7,801 nt of DNA from positions 1-7,801 of the forward strand of contig JBDLJV010000101.1 of NCBI GenBank assembly GCA_039714175.1. The letters run 5' to 3'. The stretch is from B3-G11 sp039714175 (GTDB lineage: Bacteria; Actinomycetota; Acidimicrobiia; Spongiisociales; UBA5794). Within the stretch, counting starts at the first letter, position 1, and every line of letters starts with the position of its first letter. The position numbers and the translations under genes are program-made. The notes beneath the pieces were generated by a model. It had not been told where the DNA came from. It worked only from the letters and a program-made list of their open reading frames with translations, and searched no databases. This document shows positions 1-5,645 of the stretch, piece by piece.

Positions 1-360
1 CTCCACGGGCGGGTACGGATCAGCTTGGGGGATCGTCGTTGTGGCCGATCCGTCGGTTGTCGACGTCGTGCCGGATCCATCGGTTGTCGTCGTCGTGCCG
101 GATCCATCGGTTGTCGTCGTCGTGCCAGCGGCTGTTCCCGTGTCGTCGGGCTTGAGCAGTTGGAAGACGGCAACGGAGAGGGCTATCAGCAGCAGACCGA
201 TGATCAATCCAGTCAGCAGCGGTGAGGACGGGGGCTGGGCGGGAGGTGTCGTTGGCGGCTCCATCGGCGGAATCGGGTCATCTCCGGAGATGTTCGTGAG
301 CTCGGCGTATGGATCGGTCCATCCGGGTGGATTGGCGTGTGGGTCCTCGGGAGTTGTCAC
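1..360 (-). CDS. Single-pass membrane protein with Thr-rich repeat stalk, 3' end beyond window
   Basis: The first 120 codons of a gene that continues past the left edge. The start is GTG at 358-360, because an in-frame TGA lies directly before it and GAGGA sits six bases upstream. Residues 1-46 are a Pro- and acid-rich cytoplasmic tail. Residues ~47-69 (LLTGLIIGLLLIALSVAVFQ and flanks) form one membrane segment. Residues ~72-109 are a Thr/Gly/Asp/Ser stalk built on a 9-residue unit (TDGSGTTTT-like), encoded by a 27-bp tandem repeat. The tail then becomes Pro-rich (IPQADPYPPVE). The likely topology is N-in, C-out, with an unseen extracytoplasmic domain. It lies 66 bases downstream of the kinase-like/LCP gene on the same strand and shares the stalk style of the zinc-ribbon protein at 2474-3472. 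I do not recognise a family, and the function is unknown. Confidence 0.85.
   Translation of the reverse strand, partial: MTTPEDPHANPPGWTDPYAELTNISGDDPIPPMEPPTTPPAQPPSSPLLTGLIIGLLLIALSVAVFQLLKPDDTGTAAGTTTTTDGSGTTTTTDGSGTTSTTDGSATTTIPQADPYPPVE
47..127. repeat. Three tandem 27-bp repeats coding for a Thr-rich stalk
   Basis: Units begin at 47, 74 and 101, each with GATCC, and have an exact period of 27 bp. Units 2 and 3 differ at one base; unit 1 differs from them at a few more. The period is a multiple of three, so copy-number change would lengthen or shorten the stalk by nine residues without breaking the frame. Confidence 0.9.
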
Positions 361-384
361 TCAGTTCCTCGCAACGGTTGTGTC

Positions 385-390
385 ATTGTA
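385..390 (-). promoter_or_regulatory. Possible -10 box for the truncated left-edge gene
   Basis: On the minus strand this reads TACAAT, one base from consensus, about 25 bases before the GTG start at 360. No convincing -35 lies at the right distance. The flanking sequence contains a CCTCC/GGAGG inverted repeat (400-404 with 410-414). Transcription could equally come through from the upstream gene. Confidence 0.3.
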
Positions 391-426
391 CGGTCTCGTC
401 CTCCGGCCGGGAGGCTTTGTGGATCG

Positions 427-2400
427 CTACCCGCCGAATGCCGTCGACTCGTCAGCCGGGGAATCCTCTGTCGGCAAGCTACCTCCGTAGAAGTCAGCCA
501 GGACCTCGTCGAAGGATGCTGTCGCCACGACTATCGACTGTCCGGACTGGGATCGGGTGAGGCGGACAGGGATCGCGATCCTGTTGATGTCCTCGAGGTT
601 GATCTCGCGCATACTCCACGCAAGCCCGACAGCACTTGTGATGCTCAACGTGCTGTCGAGGGTGAACGAGTCTGCGAGTCCAGCGACCTTGGATGTGAGG
701 TCGGTTGGTGAATCGAACGTCTTGAGGTCCTTGAACAGCTCGAGGATGACATCCTGCTGATGCTGGTTCCGCAGCAGGTCACCGGCACCGGGGACCGACT
801 TCCACGATCCGTTGATCTTCTCAAGCGTGTGACGCGATCGAACCCAGGCAAGGGCCTGCGCTCCGGTGGCGTCCGTACAGCCTGCAGGGAGCGACAGCTT
901 CGACTTCGTGTCCAGCACCGGGTTGTCAACACAGATCTCAACTCCGCCGACGGCGTCGATGATGCGTTCGAAACCATCGAAATCGAACCGGGCGAAGTGG
1001 TCCACCTGGATGCCGGTGAACTGTCCAACAGCGTAGGAGAGGAGGCTCGGACCGTTGATGTCCTTGGCCTTGCAGCCATGAACGAGGGCGTTGATCCTGC
1101 TATTGCGGCCGGTGCATGGGTTCTCCACGTACAGATCTCTGGGGAGAGACACCATGAACGGCTTCGCGCTATTCGTTGGTTGGACCAGGTAGAGAATCAC
1201 ATCCGCTGCGCCGGAGACCTCGTCGCCTCCTATGAGCAGGAACGTTTCGTAAGCCTGCTCCGGTGCAGTGGTTTGCGGCGTATTGGCGGGAGGCGGCTCG
1301 TCGGACTCGAGCACAACATCATGCTCGGAGGCTGGTGCTGCTGCTTGGTTGTCGTCAATGACGATCCCTGAGGTGTCGAACGTCTCGGTCGGAACTCGGC
1401 TCCATGAGTACCACAGCTGTGCACCGGTGTAGAGACCGAAGCCGGTGAGGAGCAGCAGTGTTGCAGCCACAGCGTGCACCACTGCCCGTCGCCACCACAC
1501 CGGAACCATGCGGTGGGCACCTGTTGAGCGATTGCGCACGTACCCGACAACGGGGGCGCCTGCGTTCTCGAGGTCGCTGAGTGCAGCCAGGACAGCGTCG
1601 GGATCAGCGGAGTCGGAAACCACGAGGATCGTGCCATCTGCATGCGCCCCGAGTTCTGGCGTCGCACTGGACCACAGCACCGGGGGAACGTCGATGAATA
1701 TCAGGTCTGCTCGCTCCGACACACGGTCAAGGGCCTCAGCCACAAGGATTCCGGATAGATCCTCGGCATCGGCCAGGGAGTCTCCCGAGGGCAGCATCGG
1801 GAAGCTCGTCCCATCACCGAGGCTCCACATTCTGGCGGCTTCAGACAGCGTCGCGGTTCCGGCAGCTACATCGGACAAACCCGGTGTGTTGCCGGTGGAG
1901 AGGAACCGACCGAGACCGTTTGGCGAGGGGTCCGCGTCGACGAGCATCACTCGGCGGCCGGCCTCGGTCGCCGCGATGGCGAGATTGAGAGCAACGGTCG
2001 AGGCACCCTGGCCGGGACCGGGGGAGCTCACGAGAAGGATCCTGCCGGTTGTCTTTCCCTCGATCTCGCGCAGCAGTGCCGTGTAACGATCCAGCGACTC
2101 GGTGTCATTGAGGGTCGCGGCGGGACCCTTGGTGTCTACGGGGATCGAGCTGAGCAACGCCGTGTTCTCGATGGCCGATTCCAGGCTCGTACCTGCGGTG
2201 AGTCGGGACAGGATCCACCACACGATGCCAGCCGTTATCCCAGCAGCGACAGATGAGGTTGCTACCCCGGCATTCGAGTCCCAGGTGGAGATACCGACGA
2301 GGAACAATGCAATGGCGGCTATTGCCGAGCCGAGGTTCGGGATGGTCAGGACGCGCCGATACCACACAGGTTTGGCTTCGTTTGTCGTGGCGCCGCTCAC
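427..2400 (-). CDS. Fusion protein: BY-kinase-like P-loop domain plus extracytoplasmic LytR-CpsA-Psr (LCP) domain
   Basis: 657 residues. The GTG start at 2398-2400 is preceded by GAGGGGG. Two membrane segments (~22-39 and ~46-64) precede a cytoplasmic domain (~105-290) resembling bacterial tyrosine kinases of the CpsD/Wzc type. It has a P-loop-like PGQGAST at 129-135, a Walker A' strand VMLVDAD (151-157) and a Walker B IFIDVPP (234-240). The usual P-loop lysine (PGEGKST) is Ala133, so ordinary ATP hydrolysis is doubtful. A third membrane segment (~307-328, after WWRR) exports a linker and an LCP domain (~385-640) with SLPRD (418-422), RIN (435-437), the paired Cys490/Cys508, WVRSRH (519-524) and R544 before HQQ. 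LCP enzymes transfer lipid-linked glycopolymers to peptidoglycan; that role here is family inference. The canonical RSDT motif reads GAAD, a divergence. No C-terminal Tyr cluster was seen. Such proteins are often mislabelled LytR transcription regulators. Confidence 0.9.
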   Translation of the reverse strand: MSGATTNEAKPVWYRRVLTIPNLGSAIAAIALFLVGISTWDSNAGVATSSVAAGITAGIVWWILSRLTAGTSLESAIENTALLSSIPVDTKGPAATLNDTESLDRYTALLREIEGKTTGRILLVSSPGPGQGASTVALNLAIAATEAGRRVMLVDADPSPNGLGRFLSTGNTPGLSDVAAGTATLSEAARMWSLGDGTSFPMLPSGDSLADAEDLSGILVAEALDRVSERADLIFIDVPPVLWSSATPELGAHADGTILVVSDSADPDAVLAALSDLENAGAPVVGYVRNRSTGAHRMVPVWWRRAVVHAVAATLLLLTGFGLYTGAQLWYSWSRVPTETFDTSGIVIDDNQAAAPASEHDVVLESDEPPPANTPQTTAPEQAYETFLLIGGDEVSGAADVILYLVQPTNSAKPFMVSLPRDLYVENPCTGRNSRINALVHGCKAKDINGPSLLSYAVGQFTGIQVDHFARFDFDGFERIIDAVGGVEICVDNPVLDTKSKLSLPAGCTDATGAQALAWVRSRHTLEKINGSWKSVPGAGDLLRNQHQQDVILELFKDLKTFDSPTDLTSKVAGLADSFTLDSTLSITSAVGLAWSMREINLEDINRIAIPVRLTRSQSGQSIVVATASFDEVLADFYGGSLPTEDSPADESTAFGG

Positions 2401-2473
2401 AGAACCCCCTCAACCGAATGTGCGGATGTCATCGTAGGGATAGTACGCATAGCGAGCTGTAGCCCATCGAGCG

Positions 2474-3472
2474 TCAGCTCGTTCCTGTGCACGGATCGGG
2501 TGAGTAGATGCCCTCGACCGTGTCCGTCTCAGGATCTGTTCCTGTGATCGGACCCCACAGAAGCAACTCACCACCGGACGAGAGACGGAAGTAGTCCTTC
2601 CCTGAGATGACCTCGAAGAACACGGAGTAAGACGAGTAGGTGTCTTGTAACACGCCGATGGTGTCGCCGATGCTGACCCCCGAAAGTGTCTCGAACCGCT
2701 TCCCTGTGGCCCCGGTGCCGGTGTCTTCGTACCGGTAGGCCACGAACGAGGACTGCTCGTCGTACCCGTCGAAATAGGCACTCAGGTGTCCCCACGACAG
2801 TTTGTACCACTCAGTACCGTCGCACGCATCCGAATCGAGTGCCGCAGCGTCGGCCTGACCGAGGCTCGCAACGAGTATCCCGGCTACGTCTTCGAGCGAA
2901 TCACCGAGCCGGAGTAGTCCGATCCCTGCAGCTCCGAGCCCGAGCTCGGACGTTGGCACAGAGTCTCCCGTACCTGACCACTCGGCGGCAAGCGGGTAGG
3001 GAACCGTTGTCGTGGTGCTGCTTGTGGTCGTCGGCGGTTCGGTCGTCGTTGTGGTTGATGATGTTGGAGGAAGCGTCGTCGGCGTGTGCGTGGTGGTCGT
3101 GACTGCAGCAGCAGCGACCGTTGCTGTCGACTGTCCTCCGTTGTCTCGCATCGCAACAAGTGACCAGGCTCCGACAACAGCAATGAGAAGGACCAAGGGA
3201 ACAAGCCAGCGGGAGCGATTGCGCTTCGGCTCCGGTGGGAGCGTCCACTCGTTGAACGCGAGTTCGCCGGTGTCGTCCGGTCCGAGGCCAAGTGGTGGCT
3301 CGGCGGCGGTCTCTTCCGGTGGTTGCGATGCGGTGCTATCAGGTACAGCAACCGCATCGGAGACACTGACGTCGATCCACGGCTTCCCGCAGTTCGGACA
3401 GAGGGATTCATCGGCCGGACGAGGCGTTGCGCAGTGGATGCAGATGGGAAGGTTGGAGGAAGTGTTGGCCAT
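2474..3472 (-). CDS. Zinc-ribbon, single-pass protein with Thr-rich stalk and secreted C-terminal domain
   Basis: 332 residues from ATG at 3470-3472; no clear Shine-Dalgarno precedes it. An N-terminal zinc ribbon has Cys11/Cys14 and Cys25/Cys28 (CIHC and CPNC). A Pro/acidic linker follows to ~82. After the basic stretch KRNRSR there is one membrane segment (~89-108), then a Thr/Pro stalk (~113-157) dominated by Thr runs. The C-terminal domain (~172-328) appears to hold two related halves, each with a G-x-x-x-G-D motif (LRLGDSLEDV near 187 and VSIGDTIGVL near 266), and two cysteines (217, 328) that could pair. This resembles small two-lobed extracytoplasmic domains common in actinobacterial secreted proteins, but I cannot name a family. 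The ribbon would be cytoplasmic and the C-terminus outside. The kinase-like/LCP gene follows 73 bases downstream on the same strand, so co-transcription is plausible. Function unknown. Confidence 0.85.
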   Translation of the reverse strand: MANTSSNLPICIHCATPRPADESLCPNCGKPWIDVSVSDAVAVPDSTASQPPEETAAEPPLGLGPDDTGELAFNEWTLPPEPKRNRSRWLVPLVLLIAVVGAWSLVAMRDNGGQSTATVAAAAVTTTTHTPTTLPPTSSTTTTTEPPTTTSSTTTTVPYPLAAEWSGTGDSVPTSELGLGAAGIGLLRLGDSLEDVAGILVASLGQADAAALDSDACDGTEWYKLSWGHLSAYFDGYDEQSSFVAYRYEDTGTGATGKRFETLSGVSIGDTIGVLQDTYSSYSVFFEVISGKDYFRLSSGGELLLWGPITGTDPETDTVEGIYSPDPCTGTS

Positions 3473-3521
3473 GACCCGGAAGACTACGAACAGATCCCGA
3501 ATATTCGATGCAATACGGGTG

Positions 3522-3692
3522 TCGGAACGCTTCGCTTTCGGAACGCTTCGCTCTCAGACCCCGGAGTCCGACTTCCGAGAGCGAGTGCAACGAGCATTCC
3601 GAGAGTGAGCGCAGCGAACGTTCTGGCTCCCGAGAGTGAGCGCAGCGAACGTTCTGACTTCCGAGAGCGAGCGTCAGCGAGCGATCTGATCC
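3522..3692. repeat. Cluster of short imperfect repeats between Rrf2-A and the zinc-ribbon gene
   Basis: This fills most of the 221-base gap. Two 16-base direct repeats (3522-3537 and 3538-3553, core GGAACGCTTCGCT) are followed by four units beginning CCGAGAG, at about 3575, 3599, 3630 and 3661. The last three are spaced 31 bases. The units at 3599 and 3630 are nearly identical (GTGAGCGCAGCGAACGTTCT, containing the palindrome GAACGTTC); the outer two are degenerate. The first pair is roughly the reverse complement of the others, and TCGCTCTC (3548-3555) can pair exactly with GAGAGCGA (3577-3584). The cluster begins directly after the Rrf2-A stop on that gene's downstream side. It could be a dispersed intergenic repeat, a transcript-end structure, or local duplication. 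It is not a CRISPR array. Confidence 0.75.
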
Positions 3693-3693
3693 A

Positions 3694-4110
3694 TCAAAGG
3701 TCGGAACAGGGCCTGACGTTGTCCTGGATCGTTGCCTTGGAGAGCTCGTCGAGCATGGCATCCCTGGCTTTCTGCCACGGATCGTGCAGGGCGCAGAGAT
3801 CGTTCTCCGGGCAGGGGATGCCGCGTTGGACGCAGCCCTGGTCAGCGATTGAGCCTTCTATCACTTCGATGACCTCGAGCACCGAGAGTTCGTCGAGCGA
3901 AGCGAGTAGGCGGTAGCCACCGCGGGGTCCTGGAGTGGAGCTGACCCAGCCAGCCTTCACCAGGGGCGAGATCACTTGCGGCAGATAGTGCGTCGTGATG
4001 GCGAGTTTCTCAGCGAGGAGCCTGCCGGCGATGGTGTCACCCTCGGCATCGCCGATGCAGCGCATGGCCTTGAGAGCCAGGTCAGACTTCTTTGTCATCT
4101 CAAGTCGCAC
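3694..4110 (-). CDS. Rrf2-family regulator A with a full three-cysteine cluster motif
   Basis: 138 residues, the usual Rrf2 length. GTG at 4108-4110 is the start: AAGGA lies six bases upstream and the N-terminus (RLEMTKKSDLAL) then matches both paralogs. Residues ~1-70 are the winged helix: helix-turn-helix around 27-50 and the GPRGGYRL wing at 61-68. The dimerisation helix and cluster loop follow, with Cys93, Cys100, Cys106 and His109 (C-x6-C-x5-C-x2-H). This is close to the IscR/NsrR cysteine pattern, so a [2Fe-2S] or [4Fe-4S] cluster sensing Fe-S status, NO or redox is a family-based inference. It is last in the minus-strand series Rrf2-C, Rrf2-B, cytochrome c, Rrf2-A, separated from the cytochrome by 114 bases, with its own possible -10 box. 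The target genes and the exact subfamily cannot be told from sequence. Confidence 0.92.
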   Translation of the reverse strand: MRLEMTKKSDLALKAMRCIGDAEGDTIAGRLLAEKLAITTHYLPQVISPLVKAGWVSSTPGPRGGYRLLASLDELSVLEVIEVIEGSIADQGCVQRGIPCPENDLCALHDPWQKARDAMLDELSKATIQDNVRPCSDL

Positions 4111-4111
4111 G

Positions 4112-4142
4112 CAAGTTCCTTAGTTCGTCAGACCGCAATATA
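4112..4142 (-). promoter_or_regulatory. Possible promoter and leader motif of Rrf2-A
   Basis: On the minus strand a TATATT -10 box (4137-4142) puts the start of transcription near 4130, giving a leader of about 20 bases. No good -35 was found. The leader carries a direct repeat GAACT-AAG-GAACT that overlaps the ribosome binding site AAGGA. On the plus strand 4112-4125 matches 5580-5593 ahead of Rrf2-C at 10 of 14 bases (shared AGTTCCT), so a shared operator is possible, though part of the match may simply be ribosome-binding sequence. Confidence 0.4.
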
Positions 4143-4224
4143 GGGACTCCGGACGCCGAAGGTGACGGATTCCACGAATCGCGACGGGTGCAGATGTGTA
4201 GCCCGCCCTCATGTTGACGGAGCG

Positions 4225-4608
4225 TCAGTTCTCCGACTTGAGGTATGCAGCCAGATCTCGGAGGTCCTGGTTGTTGAGCGAGGAGTTGCCGCCCTTGGCC
4301 GGCATCGCTATGCCGGTGGTGTTCTCCGGGTCACCGGATTCCCTGCCCTCGGCGATGAAATCCGCGAGTTCGACTTCGGTTGCCTGGGACACGAAGTCGC
4401 TCGGTGCGAGTGGTGAACCCAGGCCGGAGATGCCGGAGAGATCCTTGCTATGACAGGCGGCGCAGGTGCCCTTGTACACATCTGCTCCAGCAGCGATGTC
4501 ACCTGGGCCTGCGGGACCCGGTGAGGTTGTGTCTGCGCTTCCACCGCCACACGCGGCGAGAGCCAGGGCCATTCCCGCTGCGAGGATCGTGATCCTTCTC
4601 ATATTCAT
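4225..4608 (-). CDS. Class I c-type cytochrome lipoprotein, single heme
   Basis: 127 residues from ATG at 4606-4608, preceded by AGGAG ten bases upstream; a second ATG lies two codons later. A longer reading from a GTG at 4662 is rejected because it would put 18 basic, Pro-rich residues before the signal peptide. The signal peptide (RRITILAAGMALALAAC) ends in a lipobox LAAC with Cys20 as the lipidated residue, followed by a Gly/Ser/Pro spacer. The heme-binding site is CAACH at 49-53, and the likely distal ligand is Met102 in IAMPAKGG. The C-terminal helix (NNQDLRDLAAYLKS) is typical of small class I cytochromes. It should sit on the outer face of the membrane and carry single electrons; the partner is unknown, and no oxidase or reductase is in the window. 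It lies 106 bases after Rrf2-B and 114 before Rrf2-A, so Rrf2 control is an attractive inference. Confidence 0.93.
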   Translation of the reverse strand: MNMRRITILAAGMALALAACGGGSADTTSPGPAGPGDIAAGADVYKGTCAACHSKDLSGISGLGSPLAPSDFVSQATEVELADFIAEGRESGDPENTTGIAMPAKGGNSSLNNQDLRDLAAYLKSEN

Positions 4609-4646
4609 TGGTTGAGGTCTCCTGATGGGTGTTGCATTCGGGCGCC

Positions 4647-4659
4647 GAACGATTCGTTC
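4647..4659. promoter_or_regulatory. Perfect dyad upstream of the cytochrome c gene, candidate operator
   Basis: GAACGA-T-TCGTTC is a perfect 6-bp inverted repeat about a single base, 39-51 bases before the cytochrome start. It lies in the 106-base gap after Rrf2-B, where a promoter would be expected. TTGACT and TTGACG hexamers occur nearby on the minus strand, but no convincing -10 partner was found. Binding by one of the three Rrf2 proteins is inference from position only. Confidence 0.4.
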
Positions 4660-4714
4660 CACGGCTCGTCAAGTGCCGTCCGCGGCATAGCGTAGTCAAG
4701 AAGTAAGCAATTGA

Positions 4715-5143
4715 CTAGATCGGCGGGTCGGTCGTTTCGTCCAACTCGAGAACATCAGTGAGCATGGTCTTTGCAAGCGTGTCAAGCAATGCATTCCTGG
4801 CTCGGGTCCATGGATCGTGCAGAGCGCACGGTTCGTTGACTTCCTGCATGGGATCGCTGTGCATGCAGGAATCGCGGTCGACCTCTCCCTCCATCGCTTC
4901 GACGAGGTCGAGAACCGATCGCTCGGAGAGCATGGCTGTGAGCCGGTAGCCACCGGTGGGGCCGGTGAAGGACCGAACCCAGCCGGCGCGGACGAGTGGC
5001 CCCATGATTGTTCCCAGGTAAGGGGCAGAGACATTGATTGCTGATGCGATCTCGGGGCCGCTCACAATCTGTTGCGGGGACCGCGCGATCACATGGAGCG
5101 CTTGCAGGCCAAGATCAGAGCGTTGGGTGAGTTCTAGACGCAT
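4715..5143 (-). CDS. Rrf2-family regulator B, middle cluster cysteine replaced by Gln
   Basis: 142 residues. ATG at 5141-5143 lies nine bases after the stop of Rrf2-C, so the two are almost surely co-transcribed; no strong Shine-Dalgarno is seen, which suggests translational coupling. The winged helix aligns without gaps to Rrf2-A and Rrf2-C, with the wing GPTGGYRL at 61-68. In the cluster region Cys93, Cys106 and His109 (CALHDPW) are kept, but residue 100, a Cys in Rrf2-A, is Gln. His95 and Met99 lie nearby. A cluster with an altered ligand set, or no cluster at all, is possible. The C-terminal tail is acidic (ELDETTDPP). Tandem duplication followed by divergence of the sensor loop is the likely origin. 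The ligand and targets cannot be predicted. Confidence 0.92.
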   Translation of the reverse strand: MRLELTQRSDLGLQALHVIARSPQQIVSGPEIASAINVSAPYLGTIMGPLVRAGWVRSFTGPTGGYRLTAMLSERSVLDLVEAMEGEVDRDSCMHSDPMQEVNEPCALHDPWTRARNALLDTLAKTMLTDVLELDETTDPPI

Positions 5144-5152
5144 ACGGGGGTG

Positions 5153-5563
5153 TCAGATGCTCGGTGCGATGATGTCTGCGAGTGAGTCGGTGTCGAGCTC
5201 GTCAAGCAGGGCTGTGCGCGCTCGCATCCACGGGTCGTGCAGAGCGCAGTGATGGTCGTTGTCATGCCGCGGACCCAGGTGGAGGCATCGGGAGTCGTCG
5301 AACTCACCCTCGACTGCTTCGATGAGATCGAGGAGGGAGACGGCATCGAGATTGGTGGTCACGACGTATCCGCCCTTCGGGCCTGATGATGATGTGACCC
5401 ATCCGGCCCTGGTGAGAGGTGCCATGACATGGGGTAGGTACTGCGTCGTGATTTCGAGTTCTGCAGCAAGAGCGGGTCCGGCGACCCTCTGATCGGTGGC
5501 TCGCGAAAGTACCTCGAGTGCTTGGAACGCGAGGTCCGTCTTCTTTGTCAGTTCCAGTCTCAT
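5153..5563 (-). CDS. Rrf2-family regulator C, middle cluster position is His
   Basis: 136 residues, the first gene of the minus-strand regulator block. ATG at 5561-5563 follows GGGGG four to five bases upstream. It has the winged-helix domain (wing GPKGGYVV at 61-68) and the same gap-free layout as Rrf2-A and Rrf2-B. The sensor loop holds Cys93, His95, His100, His104, His105, Cys106 and His109. Position 100, Cys in Rrf2-A and Gln in Rrf2-B, is thus a potential nitrogen ligand. A mixed Cys/His Fe-S cluster, as seen in some divergent Rrf2 proteins, or metal binding are possibilities (inference). A well-formed promoter and a 13-bp inverted repeat lie in front of the gene, consistent with autoregulation. 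Rrf2-B follows after nine bases. Confidence 0.92.
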   Translation of the reverse strand: MRLELTKKTDLAFQALEVLSRATDQRVAGPALAAELEITTQYLPHVMAPLTRAGWVTSSSGPKGGYVVTTNLDAVSLLDLIEAVEGEFDDSRCLHLGPRHDNDHHCALHDPWMRARTALLDELDTDSLADIIAPSI

Positions 5564-5580
5564 GGTACCCCCAATTCGAC

Positions 5581-5593
5581 CAGTTCCTAACTG
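5581..5593. promoter_or_regulatory. Inverted repeat in the Rrf2-C leader, candidate autoregulatory operator
   Basis: CAGTT-CCT-AACTG is a perfect 5-bp inverted repeat with a 3-base centre, lying just downstream of the predicted transcription start. A repressor here would block initiation or early elongation. A TGTACA palindrome adjoins it at 5592-5597. Rrf2 proteins commonly bind short dyads at their own promoters; which of the three would bind is unknown. Confidence 0.45.
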
Positions 5594-5605
5594 TACAACT
5601 ATGTA

Positions 5606-5634
5606 ATTATAACCCGACTGTGGGAAGAAGTCAG
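5606..5634 (-). promoter_or_regulatory. Sigma-70-type promoter of the Rrf2-C/Rrf2-B operon
   Basis: On the minus strand: -35 CTGACT (5629-5634), a 17-base spacer, and a perfect -10 TATAAT (5606-5611). Predicted transcription start is near 5599, giving a leader of about 36 bases. This is the strongest promoter match seen in the window. Confidence 0.7.
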
Positions 5635-5635
5635 G
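5613..5635 (-). other. Hairpin-forming dyad after the LysE-type gene, possible terminator
   Basis: On the minus strand CCTGACT (5629-5635) pairs with AGTCGGG (5613-5619) through seven pairs including one G-U, with a 9-base loop, followed by the T/A-rich stretch TTATAATTA. It starts ten bases past the stop of the LysE-type gene and could end its transcript. Its upstream arm overlaps the -35 of the Rrf2-C promoter, so the dyad may instead be an operator or chance. Confidence 0.35.
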
Positions 5636-5645
5636 TTGATGATGA

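Noticed and set aside
41..490. Plus-strand frame across the left-edge repeats.
   Set aside because: The minus strand gives a coherent protein with a GTG start, ribosome binding site, membrane segment and Thr stalk; the plus-strand frame has Val/Gly runs and no such features.
1445..2086. Plus-strand open frame opposite the kinase-like domain, and similar frames at 760-1371 and 2102-2437.
   Set aside because: Composition is Arg/Ser/Pro-rich with no motif, while the minus strand carries clear P-loop and LCP motifs.
427..2400. Calling this gene a LytR transcription regulator.
   Set aside because: The LCP domain follows a membrane segment and is extracytoplasmic; no DNA-binding domain is present.
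3012..3608. Plus-strand frame with runs of Val opposite the Thr-rich stalk.
   Set aside because: The Val runs are just the complement of Thr codons; the real gene is the minus-strand zinc-ribbon protein.
3522..3692. CRISPR array.
   Set aside because: Units are imperfect, spacing is irregular (16, 24, 31), there are no unique spacers, and no cas gene is near.
4609..4662. Upstream GTG start for the cytochrome c gene.
   Set aside because: It would place 18 basic residues ahead of the lipoprotein signal peptide; the ATG at 4608 has a fitting AGGAG.
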